Below, one piece after another: positions 60,027-64,000 of a DNA stretch of 64,000 nt (within the stretch, counting starts at the first letter, position 1; the number at the start of each line of letters is the position of its first letter). This DNA is from Sphingorhabdus lacus. GTDB lineage: Bacteria > Pseudomonadota > Alphaproteobacteria > Sphingomonadales > Sphingomonadaceae. The translations under genes and the position numbers were made by a program. The stretch lies in NCBI RefSeq assembly GCF_009768975.1, contig NZ_CP035733.1:3082001-3146000 (forward strand), given 5' to 3'. A model generated the notes under the pieces. It made no database searches. It was given only the letters and a program-made list of their open reading frames with translations, and was not told the DNA's origin.

Positions 60027-60485
60027 ATGACCACCATAACCCCCGCCGAACTCGCCACCAAAGTGGGTGAAAAAATCGGTACATCCGAATGGATCCTGGT
60101 CGATCAGGAAATGATCAACAAATTCGCCGACGCCACCGGCGACCACCAGTTCATTCACGTCAACGAGGAAATGGCCAAGATGACCCCCTTTGGCGGGACC
60201 ATTGCCCATGGCTTTTTGACGCTGTCGCTTTTCCCCGTCATGTCCGCAAAGTCGGACACCCCGCGCGTTGAAGGCGTCAAGATGGGCGTCAACTATGGCG
60301 GCAACAAAACCCGTTTCCTCGCGCCTGTCCGTTCCGGCAAGCGGGTACGCGGCCATTTCAAGCTGCTTGAGCTTGTCGAAAAGCGTCCCGGCCAATGGCA
60401 GCAGACGCTTGAATTCACCGTCGAGATTGAAGGCGAGGACAAGCCCGCCCTTCAAGCCGAATGGATCAGCCAGTTTTTCGTATAA
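60027..60485 (+). CDS. MaoC family dehydratase
   Basis: This 152-residue hot-dog-fold enzyme has the R-hydratase motif: MINKFADATGDHQFIHVNEE holds the catalytic Asp and His (D-x-x-x-x-H), followed by FGGTIAHGFLTLSLFPVM. It adds water to enoyl-CoA, giving (R)-3-hydroxyacyl-CoA, a step in beta-oxidation or a feeder to PHA. ATG 60027 is 7 bp from AGGAGG; the nearer ATG 60021 is too close. It is followed by a thiolase gene 24 bp on, so they form one fatty-acid operon. Confidence 0.9.
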   Translation: MTTITPAELATKVGEKIGTSEWILVDQEMINKFADATGDHQFIHVNEEMAKMTPFGGTIAHGFLTLSLFPVMSAKSDTPRVEGVKMGVNYGGNKTRFLAPVRSGKRVRGHFKLLELVEKRPGQWQQTLEFTVEIEGEDKPALQAEWISQFFV

Positions 60486-60509
60486 TCTTCAATTTAAGGA
60501 ACTACTCCC

Positions 60510-61688
60510 ATGCGTGACGCAGTTATCGTTTCCACCGCCCGTACCGCCATCGGCAAAGCCTATCGCGGCGGCTTCAACGCCACATCCGGCCCGACGCTGG
60601 GCAGCTATTCCCTGAAGGCCGCTGTGGAGCGCGCCGGTATTGAAGGCGGCGAAATCGACGACGTCCTCTGGGGCTCCGCGCTGCAGCAGGGCACACAGGC
60701 GGGCAACCTCGCGCGTCAGGTCGTTCTGCGCGCCGGCCTTCCGATCACGGTATCGGGCATGACCATGGACCGCCAATGCTCGTCGGGCCTGATGTCGATC
60801 GCAACCGCCGCCAAGCAGATCATCGTCGACAATGTCGACATCATGGCCGCCGGTGGCCAGGAATCGATCAGCCTCGTACAGACCAAGGAAATGCGCGTTG
60901 CCCCGGACCGCGAGCTGATCGCGATGCACCAGAATGTCTACATGCCGATGCTGCAAACCGCCGAAGTCGTTGCCAAGCGTTATAATATCAGCCGCGACGC
61001 GATGGACGAATATGCCCTCCAGTCGCAGCAGCGCACCGCCGCTGCGCAGGCTGCCGGTTATTTCGACGCCGAAATCGTGCCCGTCACCACCACCATGAAT
61101 GTGACCAACAAGGAAACCGGCGAAGTCAGCCAGAAGGAAGTCACCATCGCCAAGGATGAAGGCAACCGCGCCGACACCCAGCTGGCCGGTCTTCAGGCGC
61201 TCCAGCCGGTGCTTGGTCCCGACATGACCATCACCGCCGGTAACGCCAGCCAATTGTCCGACGGCTCGTCGGCCAGCGTCCTGATGGAAGCCAAGGTCGC
61301 CGAAAAGAAAGGCCTCAATCCGCTGGGACGCTATGTCGGCATGGCCGTCGCCGGAACCGAGCCCGACGAAATGGGTATCGGTCCTGTCTTCGCCATTCCG
61401 AAATTGCTGCAGCGTTTTGGCCTGAAGATGGACGATATCGGCATCTGGGAACTGAACGAAGCCTTCGCCGTGCAGGTGCTTTATTGCCGCGACAAGCTCG
61501 GCATTCCGAATGAACTGCTGAACGTCAACGGTGGCTCGATCTCGATCGGCCACCCCTATGGCATGACCGGCGCGCGCTGCACCGGCCACGCCCTTATCGA
61601 AGGCAAACGCCGCGGTGCCAAATATGGCGTCGTCACCATGTGCGTCGGCGGCGGCATGGGCGCAGCTGGGCTGTTCGAGATATTCTAA
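60510..61688 (+). CDS. Thiolase (acetyl-CoA C-acyltransferase)
   Basis: This 392-residue enzyme cleaves 3-ketoacyl-CoA or condenses two acyl-CoAs. The acylated cysteine is in [20 protein letters not shown] (about residue 90). [20 protein letters not shown] is the conserved NEAF block, and the general-base histidine lies in [20 protein letters not shown]. The second cysteine is in [19 protein letters not shown]. It is of FadA/acyltransferase length. It is downstream of a MaoC hydratase and probably completes beta-oxidation with it. A terminator-like hairpin follows at 61827. Confidence 0.94.
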   Translation: MRDAVIVSTARTAIGKAYRGGFNATSGPTLGSYSLKAAVERAGIEGGEIDDVLWGSALQQGTQAGNLARQVVLRAGLPITVSGMTMDRQCSSGLMSIATAAKQIIVDNVDIMAAGGQESISLVQTKEMRVAPDRELIAMHQNVYMPMLQTAEVVAKRYNISRDAMDEYALQSQQRTAAAQAAGYFDAEIVPVTTTMNVTNKETGEVSQKEVTIAKDEGNRADTQLAGLQALQPVLGPDMTITAGNASQLSDGSSASVLMEAKVAEKKGLNPLGRYVGMAVAGTEPDEMGIGPVFAIPKLLQRFGLKMDDIGIWELNEAFAVQVLYCRDKLGIPNELLNVNGGSISIGHPYGMTGARCTGHALIEGKRRGAKYGVVTMCVGGGMGAAGLFEIF

Positions 61689-61826
61689 GGAGCAATGGGG
61701 AGACGAACCTGTTTGGATCAGTCTCCTCCTGCGCTTTGGCGATCAATATGGAATAGGGTCTTGATTTATAAGGCAACTTCCTATAATAGCCAAAATGCAG
61801 TTTGGAAGTCATTCCATTTCTTTCTA

Positions 61827-61864
61827 GAACCCGGTCGCTGTAACGGCCGGGTTCAACCTTTTTT
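61827..61864 (+). terminator. Intrinsic terminator after the thiolase gene
   Basis: GAACCCGG (61827-61834) and CCGGGTTC (61847-61854) form a perfect 8-bp stem, followed by AACC and six Ts. The loop contains GCTGTAAC, which recurs in a second hairpin (GGGGCTCGG/CCGAACCCC, about 61878-61905). Confidence 0.75.
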
Positions 61865-61915
61865 GGGACTACCTGTTTGGGGCTCGGCGCTGTAACACCG
61901 AACCCCGCCCAACGG

Positions 61916-62017
61916 TCACTTGGACCGTGCAACCTCAATGATCTTCAACACTAAGGTCGTAAAGGCCTGCATCAGACCAATCAGTCCGATGATGACCAAG
62001 GCAGCCTGAGCTGTCAT
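61916..62017 (-). CDS. 33-aa hydrophobic peptide with two-codon leader
   Basis: The frame reads MTAQAALVIIGLIGLMQAFT then TLVLKIIEVARSK: one membrane helix and a short charged end, the plan of type I toxin peptides such as TisB, Ldr and Fst. Upstream, AAAGGAAAAC lies 6 bp before another ATG whose frame is only Met-Ala-stop; its TGA overlaps the ATG of the peptide (ATGGCATGA), as in translational coupling. Tandem hairpins with a shared GCTGTAAC loop lie just downstream. The gap 61689-62212 has no other gene. Similar coding chance frames exist, so this is tentative. Confidence 0.4.
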   Translation of the reverse strand: MTAQAALVIIGLIGLMQAFTTLVLKIIEVARSK

Positions 62018-62212
62018 GCCATCAGTTTTCCTTTCTTAAAAACGGCAGCAATTTGCTGCCGCCTTTGCGCATAACGGCGACTGGCCCACGAAGTAAATGG
62101 TTATAATAGTACAACTATGTTTAATCGTAAGTGCGCCTCACCTTCACCCACGACGAACCGACGGAACCCAAACGCCCTGAGCAGGTTTTGCTCTTCTGAA
62201 AAGGAGACGAAC

Positions 62213-62713
62213 ATGACGAACCATACCGAAATCAAGGAAAAATTCTGGAAGGCGCTGAAGTCTGACCGGACGATGTTCCTGGGCCTTGCCGAGGGCGAAG
62301 ATGGCCATGCGCGGCCGATGACGGCGCAGCTCGACGATGCCGGGCTGGAAGGTAATCTCTACAGCGGCCCGATCTGGTTTTTCACCTCGACCGAAAACGG
62401 GCTTTACCAAAAGATCAACCAGGACTCACGCGCCATGGCGCATTTCACCTCCAAGGGTCATGATGTCTGGGCGACCGTGCACGGCACGCTGACCACGACG
62501 CGGGACCCTGCCATCATTGACCGGCTGTGGAACCGTTTTGTCGCGGCATGGTATGAAGGCAAGGACGATCCCAAAATCGCACTCATCCGCCTTGAGCCGG
62601 AAAATGCCGAAATCTGGATTGACGCGTCGAGCGTTGTTGCGGGTATCAAGATGCTGCTCGGCATTGATCCCAAGGAAGATTACAAGGACAAGGTTGCTGA
62701 AGTCAGCCTATAA
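62213..62713 (+). CDS. Pyridoxamine 5'-phosphate oxidase-like (general stress protein 26 type)
   Basis: This 166-residue flavin-binding split-barrel protein has EIKEKFWKALKSDRTMFLGL, HARPMTAQLDDAGLEGNLYS and IWFFTSTENGLYQKINQDSR. DPAIIDRLWNRFVAAWYEGK and IALIRLEPENAEIWIDASSV are the general-stress-protein-26 pattern. Members bind FMN, FAD or F420 and often respond to oxidative or salt stress; the reaction is unknown. ATG 62213 follows AAAAGGAGA. Its end overlaps the convergent epimerase gene by 6 bp. Confidence 0.88.
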   Translation: MTNHTEIKEKFWKALKSDRTMFLGLAEGEDGHARPMTAQLDDAGLEGNLYSGPIWFFTSTENGLYQKINQDSRAMAHFTSKGHDVWATVHGTLTTTRDPAIIDRLWNRFVAAWYEGKDDPKIALIRLEPENAEIWIDASSVVAGIKMLLGIDPKEDYKDKVAEVSL

Positions 62714-63703
62714 AAAGCGTGCGGGCGGGGCGATTGTCCCGCCTGTAAAGCCGAAATGGTCGGGCCGGTCTTCGGCAAGAAGCGCCGGTCCATCCAGATC
62801 CACCCAGTCCGCCCGTTGCGCGACCAGAAAGGCCGGGCCAACTGCAAGACTGGTGCACAGCATACAGCCGACCATGACCTTCAGCCCCCGTTCCTGCGCG
62901 GCGTCGGCAATTTTCAACGCCTCGGTCAGGCCCCCTGCCTTGTCGAGCTTGATATTCACCCCGTCATAATAGGGCGCCAGCCGCGCGACATCGGCGGCAC
63001 TGTGGCAGCTTTCGTCCGCCAGCAACGGCAACGGCGCACGCACTTCGGCCAGCAGCGCGTCCTGTCCTGCGGCGACGGGCTGCTCGATCATCTCCACGCC
63101 TAATGCCGCCAGAGCCGCAGCCTCCGCCGCGATATCCAGATCGCCCCAGCTTTCATTGGCATCGACAATCAGGCGCGCATGGGGCGCTCCGGACCGGACG
63201 GCGGCGACGCGGGCAATATCGCCTTCACCCGTCAGTTTCAGTTTCAAAAGGCCAAATCCGCGCGCGGCGGCCCTGGCGGCGTCCGCCTCCATTACCGCCG
63301 GTTCGCCGAGCGAAATGGTAAAGGCCGTCACCAGCGGCACAGGCGCAGCCGACAGACCGGCATAACGCCACAAGGGCACGCCCGCCGCCTTGGCCGCCAG
63401 ATCCCACAGCGCACAATCCAACGCATTGCGCGCCGCGCCGGGAGGGAGCAAAATCTGCACCGCTTCGCGCGCCGCATCCGCGTTCATAGGCTCCAGCTGG
63501 GGCAGCACAGCCTCCACCTCGGCAAGGCAGCTTTCCGCCGTTTCGCCATTATAATAGATCGCCGTGCTCTCCCCGAGCCCGAAATGCGCCCCGTCGCTGA
63601 CCGCGACGACCAGCACATCGACATAAGTCTTGGCGCCACGTGCGATGATGAATTGCCCTGCAACAGGCCAGCGTTCGACAGCTGCACTTATACGTAACGC
63701 CAT
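62708..63703 (-). CDS. Dipeptide epimerase (enolase superfamily)
   Basis: This protein of 331 residues belongs to the muconate-lactonising subgroup of the enolase superfamily, which contains L-Ala-D/L-Glu epimerases and N-acyl amino acid racemases. The general-base lysine pair is FGLLKLKLTG (K-x-K, about residue 155). Metal ligands are ARLIVDANESW, VEMIEQPVAAG and LLADESCHSAADV, and the opposite lysine is DGVNIKLDKAGGL. It may epimerise peptidoglycan-derived dipeptides for recycling. ATG 63703 (MALRISAAVERWP) starts the capping domain and is preferred to the longer frame. Confidence 0.88.
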   Translation of the reverse strand: MALRISAAVERWPVAGQFIIARGAKTYVDVLVVAVSDGAHFGLGESTAIYYNGETAESCLAEVEAVLPQLEPMNADAAREAVQILLPPGAARNALDCALWDLAAKAAGVPLWRYAGLSAAPVPLVTAFTISLGEPAVMEADAARAAARGFGLLKLKLTGEGDIARVAAVRSGAPHARLIVDANESWGDLDIAAEAAALAALGVEMIEQPVAAGQDALLAEVRAPLPLLADESCHSAADVARLAPYYDGVNIKLDKAGGLTEALKIADAAQERGLKVMVGCMLCTSLAVGPAFLVAQRADWVDLDGPALLAEDRPDHFGFTGGTIAPPARFL

Positions 63704-63782
63704 GGCCCCACCCGATTTATCCCGGGGCCAGACTGGCCAACTATGTGCGGCAATGCAAGCCGGGTTTCGGGGGAGGAAGGTT

Positions 63783-63932
63783 TTGATTCTTTCGGCAAAA
63801 GGAAGAAGGGAAGTAGAAACACGACTTGTCACTACCCGTCACCCTGAAACAAGTTCAGGGTGACGGGGGCATCGAAATTCAGGGTGACGGGGCCGGGAAA
63901 AATGCCCCCTTCTTCCTTCTGACGAAAAAATC
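63783..63932. repeat. Composite repeat, short copy
   Basis: The left arm TTTCGGCAAAAGGAAGAAGG (63790 onward) and right arm CCTTCTTCCTTCTGACGAAA (63908 onward) enclose a full REP (63836-63866) and a partial REP (63877-63890). The right edge CTGACGAAAAAATCCCACC resembles that at 6249 and the inverse of that at 21431. Confidence 0.65.
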
Positions 63933-63937
63933 CCACC

Positions 63938-64000
63938 CTATCCTTCCAGCACCAACAGCACGACCACCAATCCCCCGTCAGCCTCTTCGACCGCGATGTC
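63938..64000 (-). CDS. C-terminal end of an unidentified protein (partial)
   Basis: On the minus strand the frame is open from the window edge to TAG at 63940-63938, giving DIAVEEADGGLVVVLLVLEG as the last 20 residues. The acidic-then-hydrophobic end and GC-rich codons look like a real gene end, but no family can be assigned. The composite repeat follows its stop. Confidence 0.45.
   Translation of the reverse strand, partial: DIAVEEADGGLVVVLLVLEG

Overview
The window looks like a chromosomal segment from a GC-rich alphaproteobacterium of the Sphingomonadaceae (Sphingopyxis/Sphingorhabdus-like). This is inferred from gene content: the exosortase-A-type glycosyltransferase and ligase pair, an RcdA/DUF1465 protein, the order ptsP - RodZ-like - cpoB - tilS - ftsH, paired DUF465 genes, and many sphingomonad-style REP palindromes. 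No 16S gene is present, so genus is not fixed.

Layout. 1-2.6 kb holds a partial gene, a secreted protein, and a membrane protein divergent from an OmpR-type winged-helix regulator with a multi-pass membrane tail. 2.6-4.7 kb holds a two-gene packaging remnant (double-HTH TerS-like and gene-transfer-agent-type TerL) with no portal or capsid after it. 5-13 kb holds a DUF2239-GFA operon behind a repeated operator, a prolyl oligopeptidase, a GST, small enzymes and two secreted paralogues. 13-21 kb holds a PmtA-like methyltransferase, an ABM-MFS pair, a LysR regulator facing a probable terminator-bounded small RNA, xseB-ispA-coaD, DUF2721 and an acyl-CoA synthetase. gyrB follows.

24475-33450 is an integrated ~9 kb element between gyrB and tRNA-Tyr, bounded by 16-bp direct repeats. 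It encodes a primase-helicase followed by iteron-like repeats, a Nu1-like DNA-binding protein, an HK97-type protease-capsid fusion with a likely internal start, a ribbon-helix-helix repressor, small coupled genes, an HTH regulator and a tyrosine integrase. It has no portal, large terminase or tail gene. The best reading is a capsid-encoding phage satellite; a deleted prophage is the main alternative.

33.8-64 kb is mostly core genome: rlpA-like, ygfZ/pyrC, rarD, a phospholipase D family protein, rpoZ, DUF3667/DUF3800, the ftsH-tilS-cpoB-RodZ-ptsP series, DUF465 genes with RcdA, an ABC exporter, PHB depolymerase, exosortase-associated genes, MscS, a MaoC-thiolase operon, a PNPOx-like protein and a dipeptide epimerase.

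Intergenic DNA is rich in repeats: CACCCTGAA/TTCAGGGTG palindromes, GGGGACAGTCCC palindromes, a ~165-bp element, and a composite element in which purine-rich inverted ends enclose pairs of REPs. All functions are read from sequence and family knowledge; no search was run.
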